Shown here: one piece after another, positions 9,338 through 20,185 of the stretch
Numbering within the stretch: position 1 is the first letter of the stretch
Layout of the letters: each line of letters starts with the position of its first letter
Notes under the pieces: generated by a model
What the model saw: only the letters and a program-made list of their open reading frames with translations
Databases searched by the model: none
Told to the model about the DNA's origin: nothing
From: Peribacillus kribbensis DSM 17871
GTDB taxonomy: Bacteria > Bacillota > Bacilli > Bacillales > DSM-1321
NCBI RefSeq assembly: GCF_000430765.1
Contig: NZ_KE387237.1
Span: forward strand, 263,117 to 327,116
DNA length: 64,000 bases
Direction of reading: 5' to 3'
Made by a program: the position numbers and the translations under genes

Positions 9338-10882
9338 TCACCTGAAAAACAGAAGGGAAATCCGCTTCGTTTCTTCTTTGGTGATTAAATTGAATGTAAA
9401 TACGAAAATGATAAAAATGGCTGTCATAATCAGGATACTGACAATTAATTGCAGGGCTGAAGGAAGCTGAACAAGCAGGCTGTGATAAGCATAATATCCT
9501 GCGGCACCTGTAGGAGCCATTGCGATGAAAGTGAACAAATACGGCCTGACATGGATGCTCATATTGATTTTTTTCATGATGGTCGCATAATGAAGCATGG
9601 TGACCAGGACGGTCCCAACAGCAATTCCTGCAGCAGCTCCCATTATGCCGATGTTTTCCCGGGATGCGAAGATGAAAATGATTGCCGTTTTCATGATAGC
9701 GCCTATCAGGCTGTTATACATGGCTGCCTTTGCCAGATTCATAGCTTGAAGAGCTGCCTGCAAGGGAGCCTGGTAGTAGGAAAAGATAAAAAAAGGTGCC
9801 AGGAATTTAATGAAAACTGCAGCATTGGAAGTGCCATACAGAGCTTCCATTAATGGATCCGCCAGGACATAGAGGACTACAGCTGACAGGGCACCCGTTA
9901 TAAAGGATAAACGCAAAGCCTGCTGCAGCCTGTGTTCGACCAGCCTCATGTTTCCTGTATAATGGGCTTCGCTGATGGCCGGAATCAACGCAGTGGATAG
10001 GGAAAAGGTGACGAAGGAAGGGAGCATTAAAAGCGGAAGAGCAAAGCCCGTAAGCTCCCCATATTGTTTAGTGGCCAGGGTGGAGGCTACACCAGCCATA
10101 GCCAGACTCTGTGAAACGACAATAGGTTCTGCAAACCAGGAGATAGAGCCGATCAGCCGTCCGCCTGTCGTAGGGAGGGCCACTTCCATCAGCTCATTAA
10201 AGGTGCTTCTTCCTGTTTTGACGGATTTGAAGAAATTTTTACGAAATCGAAAGTGTTTTTTCATTTTGAACATGGTCAGCAGATAAAAAAGGGAAATGAG
10301 CTCTCCTGCTACATTTGCAGCCATAGCCGCGGCGGCAGCATATTCCACTCCGTAAGGCAGGAATTTAGCGGTTAAAAAAGCGACAAGCGTAATCCTCACT
10401 ACCTGCTCGATCACTTGAGAATAGGCCGCAGGCTTCATGTTCTGCCTGCCCTGGAAATATCCTCTTAAAACAGAGGAGACGGCAACGATCGGAATGACCG
10501 GAGTCATGGCTAAAAGCGGATAGATGATCCTTTTATCAGTGAATACATAGGAAGATAAAAGAGGGGAGCAAAGGATCAAGAGCGGAGTGAAAAGAAATGC
10601 CAGCCCAAGGGTAGTACTTAAAGAAACAACCAGGATTCTTTTTACCTTCTTCTCATCGTTTTTTGATAAGGCTTCTGCTACACATTTAGATATTGCAACC
10701 GGCAGGCCGAGCTGGATGATGGAAATGACCAGGATGAGGGTGGGAAAGGCCATCATGAAAAGCCCTACCCCTTCTCCGCCGATGGAGCGGGCGACAACAA
10801 TTCTATTTACAAATCCCAGAATTCTTGTAACTAAGCCGGCGGCTAAAAGAATCATGGTTCCTCTTAAAAACTTTGACAACAT
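9338..10882 (-). CDS. spoVB: Stage V sporulation protein B, MOP-superfamily lipid flippase-like
   Basis: About 514 residues, polytopic with some 12-14 hydrophobic segments. Signature blocks match SpoVB: RILGFVNRIVVAR, GLPVAISKCVAEA, SVLRGYFQGRQNM, TTGGRLIGSISWFAEPIVV and ATKQYGELTGFALPLL. SpoVB is needed for spore cortex peptidoglycan synthesis and is thought to move lipid-linked precursors in the mother cell. I prefer ATG 10882 (MLSKFLRGT, with AGGGA upstream) over the in-frame ATG 10921, which has no ribosome-binding site. It is monocistronic on the minus strand, divergent from comN. Confidence 0.93.
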   Translation of the reverse strand: MLSKFLRGTMILLAAGLVTRILGFVNRIVVARSIGGEGVGLFMMAFPTLILVISIIQLGLPVAISKCVAEALSKNDEKKVKRILVVSLSTTLGLAFLFTPLLILCSPLLSSYVFTDKRIIYPLLAMTPVIPIVAVSSVLRGYFQGRQNMKPAAYSQVIEQVVRITLVAFLTAKFLPYGVEYAAAAAMAANVAGELISLFYLLTMFKMKKHFRFRKNFFKSVKTGRSTFNELMEVALPTTGGRLIGSISWFAEPIVVSQSLAMAGVASTLATKQYGELTGFALPLLMLPSFVTFSLSTALIPAISEAHYTGNMRLVEHRLQQALRLSFITGALSAVVLYVLADPLMEALYGTSNAAVFIKFLAPFFIFSYYQAPLQAALQAMNLAKAAMYNSLIGAIMKTAIIFIFASRENIGIMGAAAGIAVGTVLVTMLHYATIMKKINMSIHVRPYLFTFIAMAPTGAAGYYAYHSLLVQLPSALQLIVSILIMTAIFIIFVFTFNLITKEETKRISLLFFR

Positions 10883-11037
10883 GAATCCCTGCCTTCTCAA
10901 AAGTAATTCTTTCATATACAATTATCTATATGCAGGCAGGTGGACAAAGCATGACAGGTCTTTCGTAAAATGGAACCTTCCTGTATAACAGGGGATATAA
11001 GCCGCACATTCCCCAATTATGAATAGGGGAGCTTTTA

Positions 11038-11337
11038 ATGAGCAATCAGCATCCGTACGACCATTTTAAAGAAAACGTCATGCCCGCACTCGAATCTAAG
11101 GCAGATGAATACTCTCTGCTTGGATACGGTGAAGTCAGCGTGGATGAAATATGGCTGTTTCTCACCAAAAAAAAGTGGAAAGCTCCAAAGGAAGAGAAAA
11201 GGCTCTTTGAAGTTGTAGAAGATATTCTTTCTCTCACAGCTGTAGATTTCATGAATTTTGCTGTAATCGAAGCATACAAACAGCCATCGCTGCTGACAGA
11301 AGAAGGAAAAGAGGAATTAAAAGATCTATTATCCTGA
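11038..11337 (+). CDS. comN: Post-transcriptional regulator ComN
   Basis: 99 residues, fully helical in character, with the ComN/YrzD pattern: YDHFKENVMPALESKADEY, then SVDEIWLFLTKKKW and a C-terminal helix YKQPSLLTEEGKEELKDLL. In B. subtilis ComN acts post-transcriptionally on comE mRNA and localises with DivIVA and MinJ at the division site. GGGGAG precedes ATG 11038 by six bases. It has the same place between spoVB and secDF as in B. subtilis. Confidence 0.85.
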   Translation: MSNQHPYDHFKENVMPALESKADEYSLLGYGEVSVDEIWLFLTKKKWKAPKEEKRLFEVVEDILSLTAVDFMNFAVIEAYKQPSLLTEEGKEELKDLLS

Positions 11338-11356
11338 AAACTTAAACAAAACCAAA

Positions 11357-11385
11357 TTGACAGTGCTGTTAAATTGACTCATAAT
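11357..11385 (+). promoter_or_regulatory. secDF: Sigma-A promoter upstream of secDF
   Basis: TTGACA (11357-11362), a 17-base spacer, then CATAAT (11380-11385): a near-consensus housekeeping promoter. About 177 bases of leader separate it from the secDF start; nothing else stands out in that leader. Confidence 0.6.
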
Positions 11386-11562
11386 AGTGATGTTAAATGG
11401 CTTTTCCTGCCATCTTGAAGCTGATATGCCAGAATCCATGCTTGGCGTGAGCCAGGCTTTCTTTATATTGCGATAGTTTAGAGGATAGGAGTGATGCAGG
11501 AAAGCGAGATCCTTGTGGTAAACTGTAACAAATATCGACAGAAATGAGGGGGCAAATACAGA

Positions 11563-13818
11563 ATGGTAAAAAGAGCTAGAATTGTTGCCTTTTTTATCTT
11601 GCTGCTAGCTTTAATAGCAACGGTAGGAAGTACGTCTACCGGTATAATGAACAAGATCAACCTTGGGCTCGATCTCCAGGGCGGATTTGAGGTTCTGTAC
11701 CAGGTGAAACCGGAAAAAGGGAAGAAAGTCACACAGGAAACACTGAAAAGCACAGCGAGCGCACTGGAAAGGCGTGTTAACGTCCTTGGTGTGAGTGAGC
11801 CTAACATCCAAATCGAAGGAAAGGACCGGATCCGTGTCCAGCTTGCAGGGGTCAAAGACCAGGCGAAGGCAAGGGATATCCTATCCACCCAGGCAAAGCT
11901 TTCCTTCCGCGACTTTAATGACAAGGTGATGCTGAGCGGAAAAGATTTACAGGAAAATGGCGCCAAGCAGACGTTCTATGATAACTCTCCTGCAGTAGAG
12001 GTAACACTGAAGGATGCAAATAAATTCAAGAACATCACCCAGACCATTTCCCAGATGCCTCAGGGAACGAATGTACTCGCCATCTGGCTTGATTTTGTAG
12101 ACGGGAAAGATTCATTCAAAAAGACAGATTCACGTGACAATATGATTTCTGCCCCTGCGGTAGACAAGATCATCGATTCTAAAACGGTCTACATAACCGG
12201 AAACTTTAAGGTAGAAGAAGCGACCGAGCTTGCCAACCTGTTAAATGCAGGAGCACTGCCGGTTGAACTGAAAGAGAAATATTCAACTTCGGTTGGTGCG
12301 AAATTCGGGGAGCAGGCCCTTCATCAGACCATTGAAGCAGGAATCATCGGCATTGCGTTGATCTTCCTGTTCATGCTGGTGTATTACCGTTTCACAGGCT
12401 TTATTGCCGTGATCACACTTGCTGCCTATCTTTATCTGACACTGTTGATCTTCCAGATGATGCACGGCGTTCTCACGCTCCCAGGACTTGCGGCACTCGT
12501 CCTCGGTGTGGGGATAGCCGTGGATACCAATATCATTACCTATGAACGGATCAAGGATGAAATTAAGCTTGGCCGCACCATAAAGTCGGCATTTGCTGCG
12601 GGTAATAAGCACTCGTTCATTACGATCCTGGACGCAAACTTAACAACCCTTCTTGCTGCAGCAGTTCTGTTCCAATTTGGTACAAGCTCTGTAAGAGGAT
12701 TTGCGACCATGCTGATCATCGCGGTTCTGGTCAGCTTTATCACGAATGTATTTTTATCAAGGCTGCTTCTCAGCCTGTGGGTGCAGAGCGGCTTCCTTAA
12801 TAAGAAGTTTGGCTGGTTCGGCGTTAGAAAAGCGGACATCCATGATCTCAAGGATTCCAAGGATCCATTCAGCATGCCAACCCGATTCGATAAAATCGAT
12901 TTCGTGAAGCATCGGAAAAAGTTCTATATCTTCTCTACAGTCGTCACAGTAATAGGAATCATCTTCCTGCTTGTGTTCAAGCTGAATTTGGCCATTGACT
13001 TCACAAGCGGTACACGCCTGGAGATTAAGGCTGATCATTCGCTTACTGCAAATCAGGTGAACCAGGAACTGAAAGGCTTGAATCTTGAATCTGATGACAT
13101 CGTGCTTTCCGGTTCCGACAACTCAACAGCTGTTGCAAGACTGAAAGGTGTACTGAATAAAGAAGAAATCTCCAAAGTGAAAAACCACTTTGAGGACAAG
13201 TACGGTTCTGAGCCTTCTGTCAGCACGGTATCGCCGACAGTCGGCAGAGAGCTTGCAAAAAATGCCTTTTATGCACTGCTCATTGCTTCAGCCGGCATCA
13301 TCATTTATGTAACGCTGAGATATGAATGGCGGATGGCCTTCCCGGCCGTACTGGCCCTGCTGCATGATGCCTTCTTCATCATTACGATTTTCAGCTTGAT
13401 CAGAATGGAAGTCGACATTACCTTTATTGCGGCAGTCCTTACCATCGTGGGTTACTCGATCAACGATACGATTGTAACGTTTGACCGTATCAGGGAAAAC
13501 ATGAAGAAGAAGAGGAAGATCAAGGACATCAAGGAACTCGAAGACATCGTAAACTTAAGTCTGCGGCAGACCTTCGGCCGTTCCGTCAATACTGTATTAA
13601 TGGTCATCATTCCTGTCATTGCCCTTCTGATCTTTGGAAGCGGATCTCTGACCGGCTTCTCGCTTGCCCTTCTTCTGGGATTAATCTGCGGTGTGTATTC
13701 ATCACTGTTTATCGCATCCCAGATCTGGCTGGATCTAAAGGAAAAAGAGCTTAAGAAAAAGGGTACACTTCAGACGTATGTCGAAAAGAAGAAATCAGGC
13801 TCAGAGCCTCAAGTTTAA
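11563..13818 (+). CDS. secDF: Fused protein translocase subunit SecDF
   Basis: 751 residues: SecD and SecF joined in one chain, as in Bacillus. The SecD half has the first helix (residues 7-25), the GLDLQGG motif, a periplasmic-type P1 region and five clustered helices with DTNIITYERIKDE. The SecF half starts near residue 440 (DFVKHRKKFYIFSTVV) with the AIDFTSGTRLEI motif and the conserved YSINDTIVTFDRIRE. SecDF uses the proton gradient to pull secreted proteins across the membrane. A strong promoter and a clear terminator flank it, so it looks monocistronic. Confidence 0.96.
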   Translation: MVKRARIVAFFILLLALIATVGSTSTGIMNKINLGLDLQGGFEVLYQVKPEKGKKVTQETLKSTASALERRVNVLGVSEPNIQIEGKDRIRVQLAGVKDQAKARDILSTQAKLSFRDFNDKVMLSGKDLQENGAKQTFYDNSPAVEVTLKDANKFKNITQTISQMPQGTNVLAIWLDFVDGKDSFKKTDSRDNMISAPAVDKIIDSKTVYITGNFKVEEATELANLLNAGALPVELKEKYSTSVGAKFGEQALHQTIEAGIIGIALIFLFMLVYYRFTGFIAVITLAAYLYLTLLIFQMMHGVLTLPGLAALVLGVGIAVDTNIITYERIKDEIKLGRTIKSAFAAGNKHSFITILDANLTTLLAAAVLFQFGTSSVRGFATMLIIAVLVSFITNVFLSRLLLSLWVQSGFLNKKFGWFGVRKADIHDLKDSKDPFSMPTRFDKIDFVKHRKKFYIFSTVVTVIGIIFLLVFKLNLAIDFTSGTRLEIKADHSLTANQVNQELKGLNLESDDIVLSGSDNSTAVARLKGVLNKEEISKVKNHFEDKYGSEPSVSTVSPTVGRELAKNAFYALLIASAGIIIYVTLRYEWRMAFPAVLALLHDAFFIITIFSLIRMEVDITFIAAVLTIVGYSINDTIVTFDRIRENMKKKRKIKDIKELEDIVNLSLRQTFGRSVNTVLMVIIPVIALLIFGSGSLTGFSLALLLGLICGVYSSLFIASQIWLDLKEKELKKKGTLQTYVEKKKSGSEPQV

Positions 13819-13842
13819 TAGTAAAAAGCTTTAAGTGAACAT

Positions 13843-13895
13843 AAGACTGCAGATAAACTCAGGTGAAAACTGGGTTTGCCTGCAGTCTTTGTCTT
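13843..13895 (+). terminator. Terminator after secDF
   Basis: AAGACTGCAG (13843-13852) pairs with CTGCAGTCTT (13880-13889), with an inner AAACTCAG/CTGGGTTT stem and a T-rich tail. Confidence 0.75.
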
Positions 13896-13927
13896 TTGTA
13901 TAATAAGGAAGGTTAAGGGGTGAAGTT

Positions 13928-16285
13928 ATGCTTAAGTCAAAGACCCGCTGGGTTGTGAGTGAAACAGACAGCGAAAAAGTGAATGAATTGGTGAGTAGTT
14001 TACACATAACGCCTCTTGTTGCAAGGCTGTTGGTTAACCGGGGATTGGAAACCGCGGATTCGGCGCGTTCTTTTTTGGCTGCTGCTGAAGAGCCGTTTCA
14101 TGATCCTTTTCTTTTTGATGATATGCAAAAGGCCGTGGACAGGATCCGGCAGGCCATTGAAAATAAAGAGAAGATTTTAATTTTTGGAGATTATGATGCG
14201 GATGGTGTGAGCAGTACGTCCATTTTGATGATAACCCTCAGGGAGCTTGGAGCCGAGGTCCATTATTATATACCCAACCGGTTTACGGAAGGCTATGGAC
14301 CCAATATTCCTGCCTTCCAGAAGGCAGTGGAGGAAGGATATACCCTGATCATTACAGTAGATACAGGTATCTCTGCACTGGCTGAGGCCCAATTTCTTGC
14401 TGATGCTGGAATTGATTATATAATTACAGACCATCATGAGCCGGGCAAAGAGCTTCCTAAGTCTTTAGCGATCATCCATCCTAAGCTTCCTGGCGGGGGA
14501 TATCCGTTCAAAGAATTGGCCGGGGCTGGAGTTGCCTTTAAGGTGGCACATGCCCTTAAGGGTGCGGTCCCGCATGATCTCCTGGATATTGCCTCGATCG
14601 GCACCATCGCGGACTTAGTGCCTCTATTTGGCGAAAACCGTCTTCTGGCATACGCCGGTATCCAAAAGCTGAAAGAAACCCGCAGGCTGGGTCTGCTGGC
14701 GCTTTTCAAGAAAGCGAATGTCAAGCAGGAGGAAATTACAGAAGAAACGGTCGGCTTCGGTCTTGGACCAAGGATCAATGCAGCTGGCAGGCTTGGAAGC
14801 GCCGCTCCGGCAGTGGAGCTGCTGCTTTCTGATGATATGAATGAGGCGGAGATTATAGCGGCTGAAATCAATGCCTTGAACAAAGAACGCCAGGCCATTG
14901 TGAGCGAGACAGTGGAGGAAGCGGTCAGGGAAGTTCAGGAGAATTTCCCTCCTGAGGAAAATGGGATCCTTGTCGTGGGCAAGGAAGGCTGGAACCCCGG
15001 TATTGTCGGTATTGTCGCATCCAAGCTGGTCGATAAGTTTTACCGGCCGGCCATTGTTCTCAGCTTTGATCAGGAAAAGGGAATTGCAAAGGGATCGGCA
15101 AGAAGTATTGAAGGCTTTGACTTGTTTAAGAATTTGTCGGAGTGCCGTGATATCCTGCCTCACTTTGGGGGACATCCCATGGCGGCAGGAATGACACTGA
15201 AACTTGAGGATGTCGCTGAATTAAGGGCAAGGATGAATGAACGGGCCTTGTCCATCCTGGACAGTGAGGATTTTATTCCTGTATCTAAGCTGGATTGTCA
15301 GGTCGGAGTAGAGGAAGTCACTCTTTCTGCAATCGAAGAAATGGGATCCATGGCCCCGTTTGGCATGGGGAATCCAAAACCCCGTTTTCTGATTGAAAAT
15401 GTACCTATGAGCTCTATTAAAAAGATTGGTGCAGGACAGGACCATCTAAAAATCTCCCTCGGCAGCGGCGGAGTGTTGCTTGATGGTGTCGGGTTCGGTC
15501 TTGGAGAGCATTTTGACCATATCTCTCCTTACTCCAAATTGTCCGTCATAGGGGAGCTTTCCGTCAATGTCTGGAATAATATCCGGAAGCCGCAGATATT
15601 CATGCATGATTTGGCGGTCAGCGGCTGGCAGCTATTCGACTTTAGAGGAATGAAGCCTGCATCCAGATGGCTGCAGAACATTCCTAAGGACAATCTTAAA
15701 ATCATCTTGTTCCATAAGGAATCTCTCTCCTTGATTGAAGAGAAATTTCATGAGAATGCAGAAGTTGTGGAAGAAGGATTTGAACATGTCATTCTCGATG
15801 GCTGCAATGTGGTCCTGTTCGATATGCCTGTGCAGAGGGATGCCTTTTATTCCCTGCTGAAAGGAAAGCTTCCGGAGCGGATTTATATCCATTTCCATCA
15901 GGAGGAAAGCCATTTCTTCAGCACAAGACCTTCCAGAGACCATTTTAAATGGTATTATGCATTTCTGGCCAAAAGGGATTCCTTCGACTTGAAAACCCAT
16001 GGGGGAGAGCTGGCTAAACATAAAGGCTGGTCGAAAGAAACCGTGAATTTTATGTCGCAGGTGTTTTTTGAATTAGAATTTGTTAAAATAAACAATGGAT
16101 TGATTACACTCAATAAAAATGTAAATAAACGGGATTTAAGCGATTCGCCTACATATCGTGAAAAGCAGGAGCAGTTTGAACTGGAGCAGGAATTGCTTTA
16201 TGCGGCATACCGTGAGTTATATGAAAAGTTTAATCAATTAGTAGGAGTATCAGTAATCCTTGAGGAGGATAAACAATGGATTTAA
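13928..16285 (+). CDS. recJ: Single-stranded-DNA-specific 5'-3' exonuclease RecJ
   Basis: 785 residues, the long Bacillus form. The DHH phosphoesterase core has [14 protein letters not shown], a TVDTGI motif and ITDHHEP near residues 85-175. DHHA1 follows ([13 protein letters not shown], then [14 protein letters not shown] and [11 protein letters not shown]), then an OB domain. A further C-terminal region of about 220 residues is typical of Bacilli. RecJ resects 5' ends in recombination and mismatch repair with RecQ/RecS. ATG 13928 follows AAGGGGTG. The stop overlaps the apt start by ten bases. Confidence 0.95.
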   Translation: MLKSKTRWVVSETDSEKVNELVSSLHITPLVARLLVNRGLETADSARSFLAAAEEPFHDPFLFDDMQKAVDRIRQAIENKEKILIFGDYDADGVSSTSILMITLRELGAEVHYYIPNRFTEGYGPNIPAFQKAVEEGYTLIITVDTGISALAEAQFLADAGIDYIITDHHEPGKELPKSLAIIHPKLPGGGYPFKELAGAGVAFKVAHALKGAVPHDLLDIASIGTIADLVPLFGENRLLAYAGIQKLKETRRLGLLALFKKANVKQEEITEETVGFGLGPRINAAGRLGSAAPAVELLLSDDMNEAEIIAAEINALNKERQAIVSETVEEAVREVQENFPPEENGILVVGKEGWNPGIVGIVASKLVDKFYRPAIVLSFDQEKGIAKGSARSIEGFDLFKNLSECRDILPHFGGHPMAAGMTLKLEDVAELRARMNERALSILDSEDFIPVSKLDCQVGVEEVTLSAIEEMGSMAPFGMGNPKPRFLIENVPMSSIKKIGAGQDHLKISLGSGGVLLDGVGFGLGEHFDHISPYSKLSVIGELSVNVWNNIRKPQIFMHDLAVSGWQLFDFRGMKPASRWLQNIPKDNLKIILFHKESLSLIEEKFHENAEVVEEGFEHVILDGCNVVLFDMPVQRDAFYSLLKGKLPERIYIHFHQEESHFFSTRPSRDHFKWYYAFLAKRDSFDLKTHGGELAKHKGWSKETVNFMSQVFFELEFVKINNGLITLNKNVNKRDLSDSPTYREKQEQFELEQELLYAAYRELYEKFNQLVGVSVILEEDKQWI

Positions 16286-16788
16286 AGCAATATATTACGA
16301 TCGTAGAGGACTGGCCGAAACCGGGCATCCGTTTTAAAGATATCACAACACTGATGGATAACGGTGAAGCATACAAATATGCAACAGACCAGATCGTTGA
16401 ATATGCCCGTGAAAAACAAATTGACCTGGTGGTAGGTCCGGAAGCACGCGGATTTATTATCGGCTGTCCGGTAGCTTACTCATTAGGAGTAGGCTTTGCC
16501 CCTGTCAGAAAGGAAGGAAAGCTTCCGCGTGAGACCGTTAAAGTATCTTACGGCCTCGAGTACGGCAAGGATGTTCTTACCATCCACAAAGATGCAATTA
16601 AGCCAGGGCAGCGCGTTCTTATTACAGATGACCTTTTGGCTACAGGAGGAACGATTGAAGCAACCATCAAGCTTGTAGAAGAGCTTGGAGGCGTTGTGGC
16701 AGGTATCGCATTCCTGATCGAGCTTTCTTACCTTGAAGGAAGAAAACAGCTTGATAACTACGATGTTTTGACTCTCATGACATATTAA
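16276..16788 (+). CDS. apt: Adenine phosphoribosyltransferase
   Basis: 170 residues, standard. It salvages adenine with PRPP to make AMP. The PRPP-binding loop is [12 protein letters not shown]; other family blocks are [25 protein letters not shown] and [16 protein letters not shown] in the recJ 3' end serves ATG 16276, and the ten-base overlap with recJ implies translational coupling. A terminator follows. Confidence 0.97.
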   Translation: MDLKQYITIVEDWPKPGIRFKDITTLMDNGEAYKYATDQIVEYAREKQIDLVVGPEARGFIIGCPVAYSLGVGFAPVRKEGKLPRETVKVSYGLEYGKDVLTIHKDAIKPGQRVLITDDLLATGGTIEATIKLVEELGGVVAGIAFLIELSYLEGRKQLDNYDVLTLMTY

Positions 16789-16796
16789 TAGTCCTA

Positions 16797-16866
16797 GAAG
16801 GGGCTGATTCCGAAGCATGACTGCCTTTGACAGCAGTCTTGCAGGAATCCGCCCCTTCAGTTTTTA
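16797..16866 (+). terminator. Terminator after apt
   Basis: GAAGGGGC and GATTCC (16797-16811) pair with GGAATC and GCCCCTTC (16844-16858), followed by TTTTT. Confidence 0.75.
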
Positions 16867-17033
16867 TTGAAAATCAACTTCCTCATTCAAATAGAAAACT
16901 TCTTTACGCCTTGCTGTAATGAATGGACCTGCTATTCCAAAATATTATTAGAAATGAAAAGAGGGATGTATGCGTTTTCCTTTCAGTTCGACAGGGAATT
17001 TGTGAGATATATGGCAAAAAAGGCTGTTTTCCC

Positions 17034-17062
17034 TTTACATCTGCCCCATTTTTTTTAATAAT
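17034..17062 (+). promoter_or_regulatory. relA: Candidate sigma-A promoter of relA
   Basis: TTTACA (17034-17039), 17 bases, AATAAT (17057-17062). The rest of the 380-base gap between apt and relA (16789-17167) holds only the apt terminator; no other signal is clear to me. Confidence 0.45.
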
Positions 17063-17167
17063 AGTAACAATTAGAAAAAATTAAGGAGAAGTCCGCCACT
17101 CGAGGCTGATTTATGAAAAGCGCTCATCTGCACGGATTACTCTTATATATATTAAAAAGGTGATTGA

Positions 17168-19354
17168 ATGGCAAATGAACAAATTTTAAGTGCGGATCAG
17201 GTTATTCTGAAGGCAAAAGACTATTTGTCTTCGGATGATATCGCCTTTTTGGAAAAAGCTTTTAAATTTGCGGAACACGCCCATAGGAATCAATTCCGAA
17301 AATCCGGCGAGCCTTATATCATACACCCGGTACAAGTAGCAGGGATCTTAGCAGATTTGCATATGGATGCCTCTACGATTGCTGCCGGTTTTTTGCATGA
17401 TGTGGTGGAAGATACTGAGGTTACCCTTGGGGATTTAAAGGAAGCCTTTGGAATAGAGACAGCCATGCTTGTAGATGGTGTGACCAAGCTTGGGAAAATC
17501 AAGTATAAGTCACAGGAAGAGCAGCAGGCAGAAAATCATCGGAAAATGTTTGTTGCCATGGCCCAGGATATGCGCGTCATCCTCATTAAGCTGGCCGACA
17601 GGCTTCACAATATGAGGACCCTTAAGCATCTTCCGATTGAAAAGCAAAGGCGCATCTCCAATGAGACGCTGGAAATTTTCGCACCGCTTGCCCATCGTCT
17701 GGGAATTTCCAAGGTAAAGTGGGAGCTGGAGGATACGGCCTTAAGGTATCTGAATCCGCAGCAATATTATCGCATCGTAAATCTCATGAAGAAGAAGAGG
17801 GCGGAGCGGGAAGAGTATCTGGATGATGTCATTGAAGAAGTGCGCAAGCAGGTGTCGGATGTCCATATCAAGGCAGATATATCCGGCAGGCCCAAGCATA
17901 TCTACAGCATCTACCGTAAAATGGCCCTTCAAAATAAACAATTCAGCGAAATCTATGATCTCCTTGCAGTACGGATCGTGGTCAACAATATTAAGGATTG
18001 TTATGCGGTCCTTGGAATCATTCATACATGCTGGAAGCCGATGCCCGGCCGTTTTAAAGATTATATCGCCATGCCCAAGCCGAATATGTACCAGTCACTT
18101 CATACGACGGTGATCGGGCCTAAAGGAGATCCTCTCGAGGTACAGATCCGTACGGTAGAGATGCACAGGATCGCAGAATTCGGTATTGCGGCGCATTGGG
18201 CGTACAAAGAGGATAAAAAACCAGATTCCCCTTCTGAGCTTGGCAATAAATTAAACTGGTTCAGGGAAATCCTTGAATTCCAGAATGATGCCACCAATGC
18301 AGAGGAATTCATGGAAGGTCTTAAAGTTGACCTGTTTTCGGATATGGTCTATGTATTTACACCAAAAGGGGATGTCATTGAACTGCCGTCCGGCTCTGTT
18401 CCAATTGACTTCTCTTACAGAATCCATTCAGAAATAGGGAACAAGACCATCGGTGCCAAGGTGAACGGCAAAATGGTCACTCTTGATTATAAGCTGAAAA
18501 CCGGGGATATTGTCGAAATTCTGACGTCTAAGCATTCTTACGGTCCCAGTCAGGACTGGCTGAAGCTGGCCCAGACCTCGCAGGCAAAAAATAAAATACG
18601 TCAATTCTTTAAGAAGCAGAGACGGGATGAAAATATAGAAAAAGGAAAAGAACTGGTCGAGAAGGAAATCCGCGCGATGGAGTTTGACCTAAAGGAGATC
18701 CTGACAAACGAGAATATCAAGCGTGTCGCAGATAAGTTCAATTTTTCCAACGAAGAGGATATGTATGCAGCGGTTGGATACAATGGCATAACGGCTGCCC
18801 AGATTGCCAACCGTCTAACGGAAAAATGGAGAAAGAAAAAAGAACAGGAAACAGCTCTTGAAACGGTTCCGGAACTCAAGACCTTCCCGAATAGCAGGAA
18901 AAAGGAATCCGGCGTCCGCGTAAGAGATATTGATAATCTCTTAATCCGCCTTTCCAGATGCTGCAACCCGGTTCCCGGTGACGAAATTGTCGGGTACATC
19001 ACAAAGGGCAGAGGGGTCTCTGTCCACCGTGCCGACTGTCCAAACCTTCTTTCAGAGGAAGCAGAGGACCGATTGATCCCAGTCGAGTGGGAGGGCGGCC
19101 TCAATGAACGGAAAGAGTACAATGTGGATATTGAGATTAATGGTTATGACAGGAGCGGTCTGCTGAACGAAGTGCTTCAGGCAGTGAATGAAACCAAGAC
19201 TAATATATCTGCCGTTTCGGGCCGCTCTGACCGCAATAAGGTAGCCACCATCCATATGTCCATTTCAATCAATAATGTGAATCATCTGCAAAAGGTAGTG
19301 GACCGCATCAAGCAGATTCACGACATCTACGCAGTAAGACGGATTATGAACTAA
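17168..19354 (+). CDS. relA: Bifunctional (p)ppGpp synthetase/hydrolase RelA (Rel)
   Basis: 728 residues in the full Rel order. An HD hydrolase domain ([29 protein letters not shown]) comes first. The synthetase domain follows ([33 protein letters not shown]), then TGS ([25 protein letters not shown]), a zinc-finger region ([17 protein letters not shown]) and a C-terminal ACT domain. Both enzymatic sites look intact. It makes and removes the stringent-response alarmone. AAAGGTG precedes ATG 17168. dtd follows by 12 bases. Confidence 0.97.
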   Translation: MANEQILSADQVILKAKDYLSSDDIAFLEKAFKFAEHAHRNQFRKSGEPYIIHPVQVAGILADLHMDASTIAAGFLHDVVEDTEVTLGDLKEAFGIETAMLVDGVTKLGKIKYKSQEEQQAENHRKMFVAMAQDMRVILIKLADRLHNMRTLKHLPIEKQRRISNETLEIFAPLAHRLGISKVKWELEDTALRYLNPQQYYRIVNLMKKKRAEREEYLDDVIEEVRKQVSDVHIKADISGRPKHIYSIYRKMALQNKQFSEIYDLLAVRIVVNNIKDCYAVLGIIHTCWKPMPGRFKDYIAMPKPNMYQSLHTTVIGPKGDPLEVQIRTVEMHRIAEFGIAAHWAYKEDKKPDSPSELGNKLNWFREILEFQNDATNAEEFMEGLKVDLFSDMVYVFTPKGDVIELPSGSVPIDFSYRIHSEIGNKTIGAKVNGKMVTLDYKLKTGDIVEILTSKHSYGPSQDWLKLAQTSQAKNKIRQFFKKQRRDENIEKGKELVEKEIRAMEFDLKEILTNENIKRVADKFNFSNEEDMYAAVGYNGITAAQIANRLTEKWRKKKEQETALETVPELKTFPNSRKKESGVRVRDIDNLLIRLSRCCNPVPGDEIVGYITKGRGVSVHRADCPNLLSEEAEDRLIPVEWEGGLNERKEYNVDIEINGYDRSGLLNEVLQAVNETKTNISAVSGRSDRNKVATIHMSISINNVNHLQKVVDRIKQIHDIYAVRRIMN

Positions 19355-19366
19355 GGAGCATCTGCC

Positions 19367-19813
19367 ATGAGAATTGTATTGCAGCGGACTGGCCCGGCCT
19401 CTGTTAAGGTAAAGAGCAGGATCATCGGTCAGATAGAGAAAGGCTTTGTCCTGCTGGTGGGCATCACTCACGGAGATACAGAAGAGGATGCGGATTATTT
19501 AGCGGAGAAGGTGGTCAACCTCCGTGTTTTTGAGGACGAAAATGAAAAAATGAATCTATCCTTGAAAGATACGGGAGGGGACATTCTCTCCATCTCTCAG
19601 TTCACTCTCTACGGTGACTGCCGGAAGGGAAGAAGGCCTAACTTCATGAACGCCGCACGGCCCGAGGAAGCCCGGCATATGTACGATCTTTTTAATGCAA
19701 AATTGCAGGAAAGAGGCGTTCATGTCGAGACAGGCGAATTCGGGGCGATGATGGATGTCAGTCTGGTGAATGACGGCCCCGTCACTTTAATTATTGACAG
19801 CAAAGAAAAATAA
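19367..19813 (+). CDS. dtd: D-aminoacyl-tRNA deacylase Dtd
   Basis: 148 residues. It hydrolyses D-aminoacyl-tRNA (and Gly-tRNAAla) to protect translation. Signature motifs: [15 protein letters not shown] (active-site Ser/Gln) and [10 protein letters not shown], the GP-containing cross-subunit loop. It follows relA by 12 bases with AAGGAG before ATG 19367, so it is cotranscribed with relA as in other Bacillaceae. Confidence 0.95.
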   Translation: MRIVLQRTGPASVKVKSRIIGQIEKGFVLLVGITHGDTEEDADYLAEKVVNLRVFEDENEKMNLSLKDTGGDILSISQFTLYGDCRKGRRPNFMNAARPEEARHMYDLFNAKLQERGVHVETGEFGAMMDVSLVNDGPVTLIIDSKEK

Positions 19814-19821
19814 CAGCATAC

Positions 19822-19887
19822 AAAGCGGCTCGCTTTAGTGGACTGAAAAGCAGTAACCGTCCATAAGCTTGAGCCGCTTATTTATTT
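19822..19887 (+). terminator. Terminator after dtd
   Basis: AAGCGGCTC (19823-19831) pairs with GAGCCGCTT (19871-19879), followed by an A/T-rich tail with short T runs. Confidence 0.65.
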
Positions 19888-19947
19888 GTCAGGGATTGTA
19901 TATTGTATGGGGCAGACGAGGATCAGGAGAAGCGGAGGTTGGAAAAA

Positions 19948-20185
19948 GGTCTTCGTGAGGCCGAAGAAAACCGAAACAAGGCTGGCGCAGTAGAAAAGAG
20001 GTCTTCACAAAAGAAAGCTGGAATAGCAGAAAAAGGTCTTCATGAGGCCGATGAAGGCCAAAAGAACGCTGGCACAGCTGAAAAAAGGTCTTCATGACGC
20101 TGATGAAGACCCAAATGAATCTAAACGGGGAAAAAGAGTCTTCATAGGGGAGGAAAACCGAAACAAAAGCCAGCAGGATTTAGTC
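19948..20185. repeat. Degenerate array of about 52-bp repeats beside the amidase gene
   Basis: Five repeat starts with GGTCTTC or a near variant lie at 19948, 20000, 20035, 20087 and 20137 (spacings 52, 35, 52, 50). The better units contain a small inverted repeat: GGTCTTCAT, a short loop, then GATGAAGACC or GATGAAGGCC. They are followed by an Ala/Gly-coding-like GCTGGCACAGC block. Both strands are partly open and would code repetitive peptides, but no convincing ribosome-binding site was seen. The array fills the gap between the dtd terminator and the amidase stop, slightly overlapping the latter. Confidence 0.65.

Noticed and set aside
16867-17058. 63-codon ORF upstream of relA
   Set aside because: No ribosome-binding site and it covers the candidate relA promoter; amino-acid use is not protein-like.
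19948-20185. CRISPR array
   Set aside because: Unit spacing is irregular (35-52), units vary along their whole length instead of having constant repeats with unique spacers, and no cas gene is present.
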